DNA of 64,000 nt from Melanocharis versteri (GCA_013397845.1 VZTG01007782.1:1213311-1277310), one strand, 5' to 3'. Shown: positions 1 to 12,080, numbered from the stretch's first letter. Program-made: numbers and translations. Notes: a model not told the origin generated them from the letters alone.

Positions 1-1632
1 TATGGAAAATTCCAGTGCCAATGAGGAAAAAAATATTTGTGCAAAATTTTGTGTGAAAACAGGCTGTAATTTCCTAAAGCACTTCTTCTTCTGTAGAAGA
101 AATGCATATGAGAAAAATTTGATTTCTTTTTCACTGAAAAATATTTTGACATACATTTTTCAATCAGTTCTTAGTATAAATGAAAGCATTCTTTTGGACA
201 AGATTTATTGTTAATGCACGCACAAAGTTCTGTGTCTTCAGATCTTTGATTAGAAGATTTCAACCTGCAGAAACATTAGTCCTGCAATTATCTTAGTAAT
301 AGCCATTAATATAAATAAAAATGCATATAAAACGTAGAGGGGGATGTCTGAACATAGTATACAGGCATATAAGATAAGAAATCAATTTCAGGAATATATT
401 TGACGTATGTAATTCTGAGAACTTCACTTCATTGCTCCTCAAAACCATCAAGGAAATTCAACAGCTGTGGCACTACAGAGACTTTCACCTGTACACTTTT
501 GTGTTTATGATCAGTCCTAACTAGACTGGAATTACTGTGTCCTGTACCAGCAAGAAGTTTTAATTTTTTAGGTGCAACTCCTAGCTGTCCTGTAAGAATA
601 AATAGACCTTGATACTGATTGAGTCCCAAATTAGGCCTCCATTCAAACCTTGGTCCCTCTGAGGTCAATAAGCAAATTCTCCTTGGCTTCAGTTGTGCCA
701 ATATTTAAGTCCCAAAGACAGGTCTTGAAGTTTTTGAAGGGCAGATCTTTACGGGAGGGATACAGTTCACTTGCATGGGTGCTGCGTTCCCTCCCTGTTC
801 CTGCCCCTGCTGCCCTCAGTTTGCTGAATGAAGCCTCTGTGTAAGTGTCACTCAGTGCAAGGTTGTGGCTGTATGGAGCTGTCAGCATGAGATAATTTTG
901 GAACCGCTCTTAATGTCAAGCTTTGCAGATAAATAATTTTGTTCCGTGCTTTCCAACAGAAACAGCATGGAAACAGCCATATCCCCAGTCTAAATTATGA
1001 GTAACACTATTTACTTCTTTGAGGCCTATTTTGAGCCAGCAACAGAACGTTCCTTTTGTTTCTATCGGCCACAACTGAGGAAAGACGGAAATTCCTACTT
1101 GTCTGTTCGACAAACTGCGCTGACAGGGGTCCTGCATTTAAGTTCTTAAGCACACACAAAGCTTATAAGTAACCCTGTTGACATCAGCTGAGGAATGATT
1201 CATGGGCTGGTGGGTACCCTGCTGAATCAGGCCAAAAAGGCTAATGGCTTTCCTCCTTCTGGTTGGGAGGCTGGGAGAACGGGTGGCCTCGCAGCCCCTC
1301 CGATTGCATTTTCTGGAGAGTATGTTTGCTGGAGGAGCTATTTCATCCACCTCAGGGTTATAGACCTGAGCTTTTATGCATTTTAATGTCTTCAGCCTCT
1401 TTGGGAGGAAAGTATGGGGGTGTTGGAAATGTTTTGCTCCAGCCTTTTTTATCAGGAAGGTTTGTGCTCTGCACGAAAAAAATGTCTTGGAAACTTATGT
1501 TATTACCCTCTGTCTATAGTACTTCCTCAGATTGAATATAAGGGAAAAATACTGTGTTTGAAGCAGCATATTGTATTGAAAGGCTTGCAGAAGTACAAAA
1601 ATATGTAGTTTCTATCGTATTTTATTTTTCAG
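1..1632 (+). other. FSHR: FSHR intron 5, 3' part
   Basis: Non-coding sequence ending in a good acceptor: a T-rich tract followed by CAG at 1630-1632. I looked on the + strand for exon 5, which should encode a short repeat unit of about 24 residues with the same phase, and did not find it, so it probably lies upstream of the window. Short open frames here on both strands have no recognisable protein character. No repeats stand out. Confidence 0.75.
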
Positions 1633-1710
1633 AGATATTCAAGACAATATCAATATACGTACAATTGAAAGAAATTCATTCATGGGCCTGAGTTCTGAAA
1701 GTGTGATTCT
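1633..1710 (+). CDS. FSHR: FSHR exon 6 (leucine-rich repeat)
   Basis: This 78-bp exon encodes 25 full codons beginning DIQDNINIRTIERNSF, one leucine-rich repeat of the FSH-binding ectodomain. The first base (A) completes a leucine codon from exon 5. The last two bases (CT) combine with the A of exon 7 to make the next leucine, followed by tryptophan. The acceptor is a strong pyrimidine tract plus CAG, and the donor is GTGAGT. Compared with human FSHR as I remember it, the differences are conservative, for example His to Arg in the middle of the repeat. The length is a multiple of three, so skipping it would keep the frame. Confidence 0.95.
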
Positions 1711-2542
1711 GTGAGTAGACATAGCAAATTCATTATTCTCCTTGTTAGCTCATTTCTTTTCCAGAACAGGGTCAAGGATACCAGGAGTTGGGCACTTTTT
1801 CGTACACTTCCAAATTCAATTTGAGATTTTACATTTCTCCTTGCCCCTGAGATCTCTGTATTCTGTTTCGCTGCCATGAAACGAATGCTTTTCGGGTTTT
1901 TTGTTGTGTTCTAGTCCTGCTCTTTATTTTAGAAGCACATCAGAGAGCAAATTTAGTAATTACCAATGCCGAGGTTAAACACCTACAGCTACAGTTCCCT
2001 GTGATACAAATTGTGTTCAAAAGGATGGCACGACTCATAAATATTTACAGTCAGACACATCACTCAAAGACATTTATTACTTGGGCAGCATGTATGTAGA
2101 TGTTGTGGAAATGTGGTTTATTTGTACACAATGTTAATGCATTGGTACGGGCGGGTTCACAATGCAGTCTGGAGCTGCATGGTTTGATGACTCTACATTT
2201 GATTTGAACAGTCATGTATTTTAATGAACTAGGCTGGCTTCTTTGATCCTTTCTCTCTGTATATCAAAACATACTGTTTGCTTGCTAACAAGCTGCCTTC
2301 CTTTCGCTTAGCCAGTGGCCAGACTGGAAAAAATTCCCCCAGTGTTTGTGTGGTTTACCTGGCACACTGAGAGAGAAAAGCGAGGTTTGAATTGACTGAT
2401 TGGGCTCACATCGATTCTGTGGGGAGCAAGGTCAGACCATCAATAATGAAGAGAGGCCAGTAGCAAGTCATTTAGCTTTATCTCTACCTTTTCCCTATCA
2501 GTTATGCACAACCTCTCTCTCCTTCAAGTTCTGAAGTTTTAA

Positions 2543-2590
2543 ACACATGCACACACACACACACACATACACACATACACACACAAACAC
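2543..2590. repeat. (CA)n microsatellite, imperfect
   Basis: About 48 bp of alternating CA, interrupted by a few T, G and A substitutions such as ACATAC steps. It lies within FSHR intron 6. Repeats like this are often length-polymorphic. Confidence 0.95.
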
Positions 2591-2850
2591 AGATTTTCTC
2601 ATATCCATATTCAAGTAATGATATCACAAGTGCATTGGTTTATCTTTTCTCCTGTGATGATAATATTTGCTGCTCAGGTTGGACTTTGCATTTTCAAAGC
2701 ACTGCACAATAAACACTATGTTTGTTCTCGTAATACCACCAAGGGGTGACATAAATACACCAGATTTTTGCTATGTTTTGACCTCTCTGTGGCAATTGAG
2801 CAGCATGAAGTTGGCTTCCCCCTCTCCCCCCAGGATGTTTCATTGCTTAT

Positions 2851-3066
2851 ATCAGGAACAAATTCTTTACTTTGAGGGGGTGAGGCAGTGGAACAGGTTG
2901 CCCAGAGAAGCTGTGGATGCCCCATCCCTGGCAGTGCAAAAGGCCAGGCTGGATGGAGCTTGGGGCAAGCTGGTCTAGTGGAAGGTGTTGCTGTCCATGG
3001 CAGGGGCTTTGGGACGGGGAGATCTTTAAGGTCCTTTTCAGCCTAAACCTTTCTATGATTCCGTGA
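2851..3066 (+). mobile_element. CR1 LINE, truncated 3' end
   Basis: The sequence follows the 3' end of an avian chicken-repeat-1 retrotransposon. It has the block 'ggcagtggaacaggttgccc', then 'agagaagctgtggatgcccc', and near the end 'gatctttaaggtcc' and 'tctatgatt', the typical CR1 terminal motif. Like nearly all CR1 copies it is severely 5'-truncated (about 216 bp) and keeps no reverse transcriptase. It is inserted in sense orientation in FSHR intron 6. The 5' edge is approximate. The copy is diverged, suggesting an old insertion. Confidence 0.93.
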
Positions 3067-4519
3067 CATGGTTATTGCCTGGCTATCGAAGGATACCTCT
3101 CTGGGGACTTCAGGCTGCTGGTTTGCCAGGAAAATTGTCCTGGTGGGGGAATCCTGTCCATTTCCAGCTGCTTTCCCTGCCTTCTGCATCTGCCCAGTTG
3201 TCACGGGTTCCCTGCACCCAACAGCATGTGCAGGAGCAGCAAGAGCTCTGTGAGCAGACCTGGCCTCCACCACCCTGGTCAGACAATGTCCTGACTTTGC
3301 TCTAGCTCTCCCTAGAGCAGTTCGGGACAGAGGCCCTGCATGTGCCCTTTGAGAGTCCCTGATTAGGCTTTCCTTGTGCTGTGGTGAAATTAGTTCGCTT
3401 TAGACACAAATCTGCCATTTTTCTACACAAAATTGACGTCGCAGCAACTCCACAGAAAGTTATGGTTGCAGCAACATCATTTAGCGAAAGCAGGCATATC
3501 AAGACCATTAAAATCACCCAGGACCCATTGAACCCCCAATTTTTAGGGAGAAACCACTTTAATAGGTTTAGCTGTGGCAGTCTCCAGGCATATTTATGCC
3601 AGTAATTTGGATTGCATCTGATCTCATGCTATGCATGGGAGCAGCACAGGTGAAACTGAGGAGACACTTGCTAATGAATGGCTAGAATTTATGGAAGAAA
3701 TTCACCTTGCTTCCAGGTCTGCAAGCCACTTAGGCTCTAAGATAGATCTTTCCAGTCCTGAAATAGGGTGTAAATGGTACCTCAGGGGCAGTGACCTCTT
3801 GCACTGGGTGAATTTGAAAGTGTGTTTTAAAAATCTGCTCTAGCCCTGAAATGATAGGAAAAAGCCCCCATGTCCAAGCTCTGGAACTCCGCTTCCACTG
3901 TCACCTTACTAATGTAAGAGTTAGTGGAGTCAGTAAGGATGCTGGTTGAAGTGAGGGGAGAATTTGCCTCAACAGGAATTTATCTGTGTGTACTGTAATG
4001 ACGTCTTGGGATTTAGGTAATTTTTTTTGCTCTTTTTACTACTCAGATGCTGTTAGCCAGGTGGCAGGAGTGAATAGTCCACACTGTGCGGCTACAGTGA
4101 CTGTGGTTTACAGCCTTAGTATCTCATTGCATTAACATCATGTGCAGTGAGAGAATGCAGTAAGTGCTAGTAGTGTGATTAAAAACATATCTATCAGCCC
4201 GGCAGCTACAAATTTATAAGATCAATGTAATATAATAAATGTTTCAAATGCTGTAAGCAGGGACCTGTCTCTCCTCCGTGCCCGCTCACTCATGTCTAAT
4301 AGTGCTGGCAAGTGAAGGGGACGGAGACAGTTCTCCTGATCCAGCCTGACAGACATTATAGACACAGAGCTGTGTGCATCTGCCTGTCATGGTCAAAAGA
4401 GCAATCCTTTCAGCCAGACCCATGACTGATTTCTGTGCTGACCTTAGCTCACCACCTCGGACCTCAGATAAGTGGGTCACTTGCATGCTCAGCTTTCAAA
4501 GTGAATTAGAAAAGAGTCC

Positions 4520-4740
4520 AGGTTTGCTGACAGTTTAATTAAATCAGGCCATTTTTGCCATCAATCAGACCTGTCATTGCCTGTTGGAGAGGGCGTGAGC
4601 TGCAAAGTGACGTTTAAGGCGAGATGAAAGATTGCACCATAAAGATGATAAATATAAGTGACCTAAATGTAAATTTTTAGGACCGCAAAGGGACAGAGGG
4701 AAGGACGTTAAACATTAATTAGGTAATGCACCGGAGTAAA
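4520..4740. promoter_or_regulatory. Candidate conserved non-coding element in intron 6
   Basis: Within about 220 bp there is a TTTAATTAAA block (4534-4543), a CATCAATCA motif, a TGACGTTT half-CRE and a CATTAATTAGG motif (4713-4723). These are typical of homeodomain/PBX-bound enhancers. The call rests only on motif clustering and general look. I cannot test conservation here. Confidence 0.25.
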
Positions 4741-5428
4741 AACTTGGCAGAGAGCCCCAGGAGCTTCAATTGCCAGGTTCACTACCTGTGTCTCCTCCTG
4801 GGGAAAGGAGCCTGGGGAGGCAGGACTGGGCAGCAGAGCAGACAGCGAGTGTAATTTGTCAAGGCAGCAGTGTAGGAGGAATCACTTGGTCTGGGCAGTT
4901 TGGCTGCCCCCTCCTGCCCTCCAGCCTGGCTCAGTGACCGTCAGCCCCCCTCCTCCACCTGCCTGGCTGTGGATGTGAGCCCATGGCACACAGTAGGCTT
5001 TTTTCTTTAATAACTGGCAAAGATGAAGCCGTGGCCCAACGTTTCAAAAGCATCTTGCTGAGAGTAAATCTGAGTGGCAACAACTGACAGCCCAACAGGA
5101 AAGGCCCTGGTTACCCTGGCTCCTCTGCTGCCTTCCCAGTGGAGCCATGAGCAGCGCCAGCACCTTCACCAGCTCTGCTCTTACTTCAGGAGCTTAACTC
5201 CAGCTGCCATCTCTGATGGTGGCACTCATCCACCCTATTCGTGTCTGCCCTCTCCAAAGCCTTCCTCCCGCTATTGGGATCTTACAGGCTAGGATTTGTA
5301 GAAATTTCACCATTCCAATGTCCATTTAACAAATCTATTTGTTTGAGATTCCCCGCTTTGAATTGCATACATTTTAGTCATGAAGCATAAATAAGAACAC
5401 AACTCTCTTTTCCTTTTCTCTGTTGCAG

Positions 5429-5497
5429 ATGGCTGAATAAAAATGGAATTCAGGACATTGAAAATCATGCATTTAATGGAACATACCTGGATGAGCT
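5429..5497 (+). CDS. FSHR: FSHR exon 7 (leucine-rich repeat)
   Basis: This 69-bp exon encodes the repeat WLNKNGIQDIENHAFNGT and a few residues more. The leading A completes leucine from exon 6, and the final CT is completed by exon 8. It contains an N-glycosylation sequon Asn-Gly-Thr at 5475-5483, which corresponds to a conserved glycosylation site of the mammalian FSH receptor. The acceptor is a strong C/T tract ending TTGCAG. The donor GTAACT is weaker than its neighbours. Exon length and phase match human exon 7. Confidence 0.96.
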
Positions 5498-5615
5498 GTA
5501 ACTATTTCTGTTGTTTGCAATTCTGAAAAATGATTGCTAGAAGATAGTAACTTCTGCAAGTTTGGGGTTTTTTTTAATCTCAGATTGTTTCAGCATAAAA
5601 TATTGTGTTTTTCAG
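5498..5615 (+). other. FSHR: FSHR intron 7 (short)
   Basis: A 118-bp intron, far shorter than the others in this gene. It begins GTAACT and ends with a T-rich tract and TTCAG. Nothing else is visible inside. Confidence 0.95.
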
Positions 5616-5690
5616 AAATCTAAGTGATAATCACAACCTAGAAAAATTACCAAATGAGGTCTTCCAGGGAGCCAATGGACCTGTTGTTTT
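5616..5690 (+). CDS. FSHR: FSHR exon 8 (leucine-rich repeat)
   Basis: This 75-bp exon encodes the repeat NLSDNHNLEKLPNEVFQGAN and the following GPVV, continuing the hormone-binding surface. It starts with an A that completes leucine from exon 7. It ends with TT, which the first G of exon 9 turns into leucine. The donor is GTAAGT. Length and phase match the human exon. Confidence 0.96.
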
Positions 5691-8600
5691 GTAAGTAGTC
5701 TTTGGATAACATTTTTCTCATTATTGACTCCTTAGAAAAGATCAGAGAAGAACATATGAATGCCAGTCTGGATTTCAACATCTTGCTAACCTTGGAATAC
5801 AAGACCAGAGGTCTAGTTCTGAATAAAAAAAAAGAAAAAAAGGAAGCCATAACCAAAATTTCAGTCTAGAACCTTATTTTCACTTTGTCCTCAAGTTTTT
5901 GAGAGTATTGAGGGTGAGAGATTTAGATCCAGGTTCCTCTCCTCAGCTTATTAAACTGTGCAAGAGAGGAGTCATTCTGCTTTGTTTTTTCCTCTAGAAC
6001 AAAATGCTTTCAGTCTTCCGTTTGAGCAAAATCAAGACTGGGTGAGCAGTTCTTAGTGCTGAAATCTGAATTACTTGCCACTGAAGATCTGCCCCTGCAT
6101 CTGTGCATCTTAATTCTGAAGAAAAGTTCCCATCCTACAGGGATGGGGATTGGGATAGGTATGGGATACATCCCACACAGTTACAGCAGGATGTCCTTGG
6201 TGGGTGATGAGCTGGGAATGGAGAACTCAGCAGTAGGATGCTCATGGATCTCAGCCACCATTAGCTCAAGCCACAGTTTGCCATGGGGTCTGAAAATGTC
6301 TGAGTGTGCACAGCTGCTTGTGTTTCTGAGTACAAGCCACCTCACGTAAGGGCTGCAAGAGAGCCATGGGATTCTTCTTTTGTCTCACTGATTCATCGGA
6401 ATATTTCTCTCTTTGCCTCTACCCTAGTTGTCCAGAGAGGGCTAAAAGTCACCCAGAATGAGTGAGAGGGGTCATTGGAGCTGTTGGAAGATTTTACACA
6501 GAAGCTAGAGTGGTTAAAAATCTGAAAAGGACTAAGAAAAAATGTCAGATTAACCTTGAGCTCAGTCCAGAGCTCTTCTGAAGGCCTCATTTTCCACTTT
6601 GTGATGGTCAGTGCACCTATGATATAAAGAGCTGCATTCTGATCCACTTCCATTGTTTCTTCAAAACATCTTCTTTTTTTGGAAAAGACTGGCACTGGAG
6701 CATCTTTTCATCAGTAATGTCATAGATGTTTCTTTGGGAAATCATTGTTTCCTGTAGCAAAAAGTAAATGCATTTTCTTTGCAAGCCATACTTGATGCAA
6801 TCATATTCTGGAGGTTTATCAAATTGATTTGCGTGTAGTTGAGATTCATTTGATAGTTCAATTTCTAACACTGAGTTATTTGTGTAAAAAGTTTTCTGTT
6901 CCATTACCAATACATCCACTATTCCGTGGATGGGAAATTACCTTTTTATCCTGGATGAGATCATGAAAGAAGAGCCTTCTTACTCATCCATCACTGTAGT
7001 GTACACCAGGGATGTGCTTTCACTTGTGGAAATGATTGACCCATAATCATATCTTTGCTGGGACAAATCATATTTTTGCTTTTGCTGCAATCAAATCCGT
7101 GTTGCAGACTGCAGTGTTTTAATAGAATGAACATCAAGGTGGTTTAACTCTTGACCTTCCTGAACTGGTGTTATAGAGTCAATTAATGCCAACTTCTATT
7201 TTATAATTCATCGTATGAAAGTAAGGTGACAGAAACACAAATAGACAGCACCAATCATAGGCCTTGTACAGGCTACAGAGCTTCACAAATCAGTTCCTCT
7301 CTCAGACTTACAGCTCCTGGCTGAATTAGAATCTCTCCTCGGGAAAGACATCAAATTTTGAGTTAAAGGATTTTGGCATTGACAGTAGGCCAGTAAATCA
7401 AATAGCTAATAAATCCCACAACTATACATATTCCTTCTATAAAGAAATACACTCTGTTTCCAATTTGGAGTTTCACAGCTTCCATTTTCAGCTGCACTGT
7501 TTCATTTCTTTGTCTGCTGCTGCCCTCAGAGCTGTAGTGGCTTGCACCAGCTTTTGCTGGGGTCCTGAGTTCTCTGGCTGTGTCCTGACCCGAGGCAGGG
7601 TGAGGTATGCCATCCACCCTTGCAATTTGTCTTCATTGGGAATCCCACATATGGAGGCTACAGGAGAGCTCCAGTAGATCCCCAGCTCAACAGCTGAGTC
7701 CCTGAAGCGCAGCCAGAGATCAGTTTAGATACAAGCATGAAGAAAATTGTTCTCCCCAATCCACCTACCCTGCTCTGATTTCTGCTCCAGGAGCTATTTT
7801 TTGCCATTTCTGTAGGTGCCTTTCAGACCTCATCAGTTGGTCAGTATTTTTGCTAATCCAACAGAGACTCCCAGTGGGAAAGGGCAGTGATTGGAAGAGG
7901 AGGTAGATTCATTTTGCTGTTCCTGCACCAGCTGCTGTCAGGGCTGATGACTCACAGCCAAGCAACGATAACACAAGAACACATATTTCAATTGCTGATG
8001 CCTTCTGGTTTGATTTCCTACTGCCACTTCATAATCTTGTTCATCAGGCTTATTTAATTTATCAAGCCTCTAACTAGAAAACAGCATCCCAAAGAACCTC
8101 TATGCTGCAGTGTGTGTGTGTGGTAAGTCAGAGGAGTAATTTACTAAACCACCTGCACAGTGTCTGTGTTTGCTGTTTCAGGGCTTGTCAGTGGTGTATC
8201 CATAGCTATCCCTCACAGACATACCAGAAAAACCCACAGGGGTATGCAGAGCACTTTCCCTAACTCACTTCTGTTTACATGTGATGATGAGCACAAAAAG
8301 AAAAGTTTCTTAAATTACAAGAAAAAAATTATGTGGAAAAAGTATTTAATATCTATGAAATTATTTAGAGATGATGAGAAATTCAGTAAACTTTCAGATA
8401 ATTTTAAGTCTAAGTGCTATTACTATTCATATTTGCTTATTTCCACACAGTGTAATACCAGTTTGGACTCAGTAATGATTTTTAGCTGACAAGCCAAAGA
8501 AAACATTTTCTGTGCTCTTGTTCAGAACTGTGAAGTTACGCTTTCTCTTAATGATGCCGTGAGTGATGCTGTCTGTGGATTTAAGCAGAAACCTGCTGTT

Positions 8601-10536
8601 TAGTTTTTGACTCATGAGCATACACTCTGGGTGACAGTTTTCATTAGGCAGAGCACTGAGGGCAGTAGTCAGCACGAGTGAAAATTGAGGCTGCTCATTG
8701 CAACCTAATTACCTCTTCAAGCGTCCGAGGCAGAAATCAATGGCCTAAAATTTCTCGTCGGCTGCCGGTTTTAGCTCCTGTTGAAACAGGCCCAGGACCT
8801 CAGGACCTCCTCTGTGACAGGTGTGGCTTCTCTCAGCCTGCCCTGCCGAAGTTCATGGCACTTTGGAATACACCAGTCTGTCTTCCAGTAAAAGTCACGG
8901 TCCCAGGTCGGGGCAGCAGAGTGGAGTTTGTGTTTGCTCCTCTGCTGCCAGTCCATCGTCCAGTTGTTGAAGGTGGTACATTCCTTCAGAGCCTGGATGT
9001 AAAGCCTCAACTGTGGGCACAGCATGGACACAAAGATCATCTCTACCAGTTTTACAAACTGCTTAATCAGCTGCCTGTGAACTTTTTATGCTGGTGTTCA
9101 AGCAGAGCCCTTTCCTGGCATAAATTTTGCTTTCTAGACCAGAGAACAGAGGTGCAAATGTGTGTATGGTACATAGCAACTGTCTAAACTTTATTACATG
9201 CTGCTAAAAGCTGGTCTCCCCCTCACGTGGCACCACTCTCCTGTATTAATACGATAATAAAAACAATTTGTGCATGTTGGGTGATAGAGATCAAACAACA
9301 TGTCCTGACATCACGCTGTCACAGATGAATTGGAAACCGTACCTTCGAGGGGACATGGATAAAACTACAAATATTGTCAGTCCAATTCCTTGATTAGGGG
9401 GAAATTTTTTCTTTTCTTGGAGAATAAAGAGCGGAGTAGCCTCAGCAAACACTACATCCTGGATCAGTCTCAGGCTGTGAGAGCACAGGACTTAAAGGAG
9501 GAAGTTCCGTGCAGTTCATTTTTACCTTTGTGCAGTTCATTTTTACCTTTGCTCTTCAGAGAAAGGAGCTGATCTCAGGCTGTCATGATCTGAGGGACAT
9601 GGTTTGTGTCCCAGTGAGGGACACGTGGAGATGTTTTGCCCCAGCTGTTACAGTCTGGAGCTATGGGGATTCCCAAGTATCTCTTAGCCTGGAGATGGAG
9701 CACCCTTGGTGCTTCTTCCCTTTCTTCACTTGCATGGGACAAGTCAAGATTAAGTGTCTGCAGAACGTGTTTCCTTTTAAAAGCCCCTCTAATGCTGTCT
9801 TTAGTGCATTCTTGGCTGCTGGTTCCATCGCTGCCTCTGATAGCCTGTCCCACAGTAATTGCCTTCCACTAAATGCATCCCTCCTAACCTGCAATCGTGC
9901 CCCTTTCTTTGCTTCAGTCTGTGCTATATTTGTTTTCTAAACCTCTGAGAAGGTTTTGTTGGGATTTTTTTTGTTCCTAACAGTCTAAACAATGCCACCC
10001 CTGTCTCTCTTAAATCTGTTTTTCTTCCTGATGAGTACAAAACCTGATATCCCCAACCTGTCCTCACATCTGTACCCACATGTGAGCTTCTCTCTCTGTG
10101 TTTATTGCCTTTTCCACAGCAGCCTTCCCATGATGTGATGTTCATATAGCAAACTTGTATTGTGATTTCATCAGCCTTTTTTTATCTTTTAACAGTATTC
10201 TGGGATGATTGCTGCATTTACTGGGTATTTACTAAATCCAGCATCATATGGAGTAACAGTTTATATGCCTGCTAATTTTTACCCAGAACGTTATGGGATT
10301 TTTTTTCTTTTGTTCTCACAGACTAACATCACTTGATTGTTGTTTGCAATGGATATTAACTCAGTTTGCTGGAGGAACACCTAATTTAGCACTGGATCCT
10401 CTTTTCGGTGCAGATTTCCAGCTGATCTCTTTCCAGTCACTACTCTGAGCATAAGTAGGACAGTCTAAAACACATATCCATTGTTGAGCGGAAGTAAATT
10501 TGCTTTTTACCAAGATTTTCATATGTTTTCTTGAAG
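5691..10536 (+). other. FSHR: FSHR intron 8
   Basis: A 4.8-kb intron from GTAAGT to a T-rich acceptor ending TTGAAG. It holds a short A-rich stretch near 5827, a 21-bp tandem duplication (9509-9550) and, around 8680-9190, a region open on both strands whose minus-strand reading looks codon-like (see findings). The other short open frames look like chance. Confidence 0.9.
9509..9550. repeat. Perfect 21-bp tandem duplication
   Basis: The unit gtgcagttcatttttacctt plus t occurs twice back to back with no mismatch, at 9509-9529 and 9530-9550. Perfect identity suggests a recent replication-slippage event in intron 8. Confidence 0.97.
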
Positions 10537-10722
10537 GGATATTTCCAGCACGAAAATCAGTTTCCTGCCAAATCATGGATTAGAACTCATTAAGAAGCTA
10601 AGAGCAAGGTCTGCATACAATTTAAAAAAGCTTCCTGACTTAAGCAAATTTAGATCTTTGATTGAGGCAAACTTCACCTATCCTAGCCATTGCTGTGCAT
10701 TTTCAAACTGGAAAAGACAAAA
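10537..10722 (+). CDS. FSHR: FSHR exon 9 (last repeats, start of hinge)
   Basis: This 186-bp exon, the same length as in human, encodes 61 full codons. They begin DISSTKISFLPNHGLELIKK, run through the last leucine-rich repeats, and end with the cysteine-box motif YPSHCCAF, which opens the hinge. The first G completes leucine from exon 8, and the final AA joins the G of exon 10 to give lysine. The donor GTAAGT is strong. An Asn-Phe-Thr sequon at 10670-10678 sits just before the cysteine box. Human FSHR as I remember it has Ser-Leu-Thr there, so this glycosylation site may be lineage-specific. Confidence 0.96.
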
Positions 10723-12072
10723 GTAAGTGGTTTAATTTGTTTTTCTTTTTGGTGCTTTTCAGCAGTTGATAGTGAATTAAATAAAATTCTTCAAAATATG
10801 GATAGAAAAGGTCTCTTTGGTGCAGGTAAGTAAATGAATGGAAATAAATGAATACACAATACATACAGGTTTACGAATGCTACACAATGCACTGCCTCTC
10901 CATTACAGGGAATTATCAAAATTTGATAGCATCAGCACTTTCCTCACACACAACTCTGCCCCCACTTGTCATGCGTCCATCTTTCACTGGGACCAGCCTG
11001 GAGCCACATTGAAGACATTAAACAGAAAACATTCGATAACTTTTTCAGAAGGTGACTGGAGGGAAGGTTGTGTTTGCAGAGAAGCTGGCCAACGCTTGTT
11101 CATCAGTCCAGGAGGGCAACAGGACCACTGAGTGATCCCAAACTCTTCTCTCAGAAAGCTTCATTGATGCTGGACCACTGCCCAGCTGAGCATCACAGAT
11201 ACATTATCTGTTGAGTTCATATTCACAGCATTTTGGGACATGATTTCTGAGCAGATCCATTTCACACAAATCAGCAGAGCTGGGTGGGAGGCTAAGGTGT
11301 CTTTTTAGACTCTGAAGGTAATTTTCCATTGTTTTTTAAATTTTCCATTAGCAAGTTGCACTGAGACTTCAGGTATCAGTGATTCTCATTATTTTCACCT
11401 CAGTCATACAGTCTTGAAATGTACACATTTAGTAGTTAATGAATCTCCTGAATTTGTGCCACTGGAAACATGAGGAACTGGTACCTACGGAAACCCTTGT
11501 TATTGTTTGAAATTCTTCCTTTACTGGATGTCCTGAAAGACTTGGACTTTGCCATGGCAGAAAAAAAATTATGAATCATTGTTACAATTCAAGACATCAT
11601 CTTCAGACATGGCATAAAACTTCAAAGAAAAGTAAAACCATGCAGAGAAAGCATAAACTATTAGTAGCTTCTATTTTCATACCCTTAATAGCCATTTATT
11701 TTACTTTTAGCATTGTATTGTCGCCAGACAGGGGAAGATAGCTGAGTTTGCTGATAGCTAATAAATATCACCTACATGTGTTTGCAAAACTGTGTAAAGA
11801 GTGCAAGTGTGATGGTGGTGACTGCAGTGATAACAGCAGTATCTGACAGAATCCATCCCCCATCACCCGTTTTTGATCCAAAATGCTAACTTTTCACTAG
11901 AATAGTTTATCAGCAGGCAACATTTTCACACCCTTGTGCAGACTTATGCAGACACAGTGCCTGGTACCTTCTAAGCAGAAATGGGTCCAGTCCTTCCAAA
12001 ACTGGTGGCAAAGTGTTATTTTCCAATGAGTCCAGTGAAAGCATGTTTAATCGTGGAATTGCAGAGGAACAC

Positions 12073-12080
12073 TGACGTCA
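12073..12080. promoter_or_regulatory. Perfect cAMP response element motif
   Basis: The palindrome TGACGTCA, the CREB/ATF consensus, lies in FSHR intron 9. FSHR signals through cAMP, so feedback is conceivable, but an isolated 8-bp site is weak evidence of function. Confidence 0.3.

Larger units (their letters stand above)
1711..5428 (+). other. FSHR: FSHR intron 6
   Basis: The intron runs from GTGAGT to a long pyrimidine tract ending in TTGCAG. It contains a CA-type microsatellite (2543-2590), a CR1 LINE tail (2851-3066) and a candidate conserved non-coding stretch with homeodomain-type motifs (about 4520-4740). The remaining sequence shows no coding character. A GC-richer part at about 4790-5290 carries short open frames that I regard as chance. 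Confidence 0.9.

Noticed and set aside
1..1632. FSHR exon 5
   Set aside because: No segment with a leucine-rich-repeat translation, correct phase and flanking AG/GT was found on the + strand, so it is probably upstream of the window.
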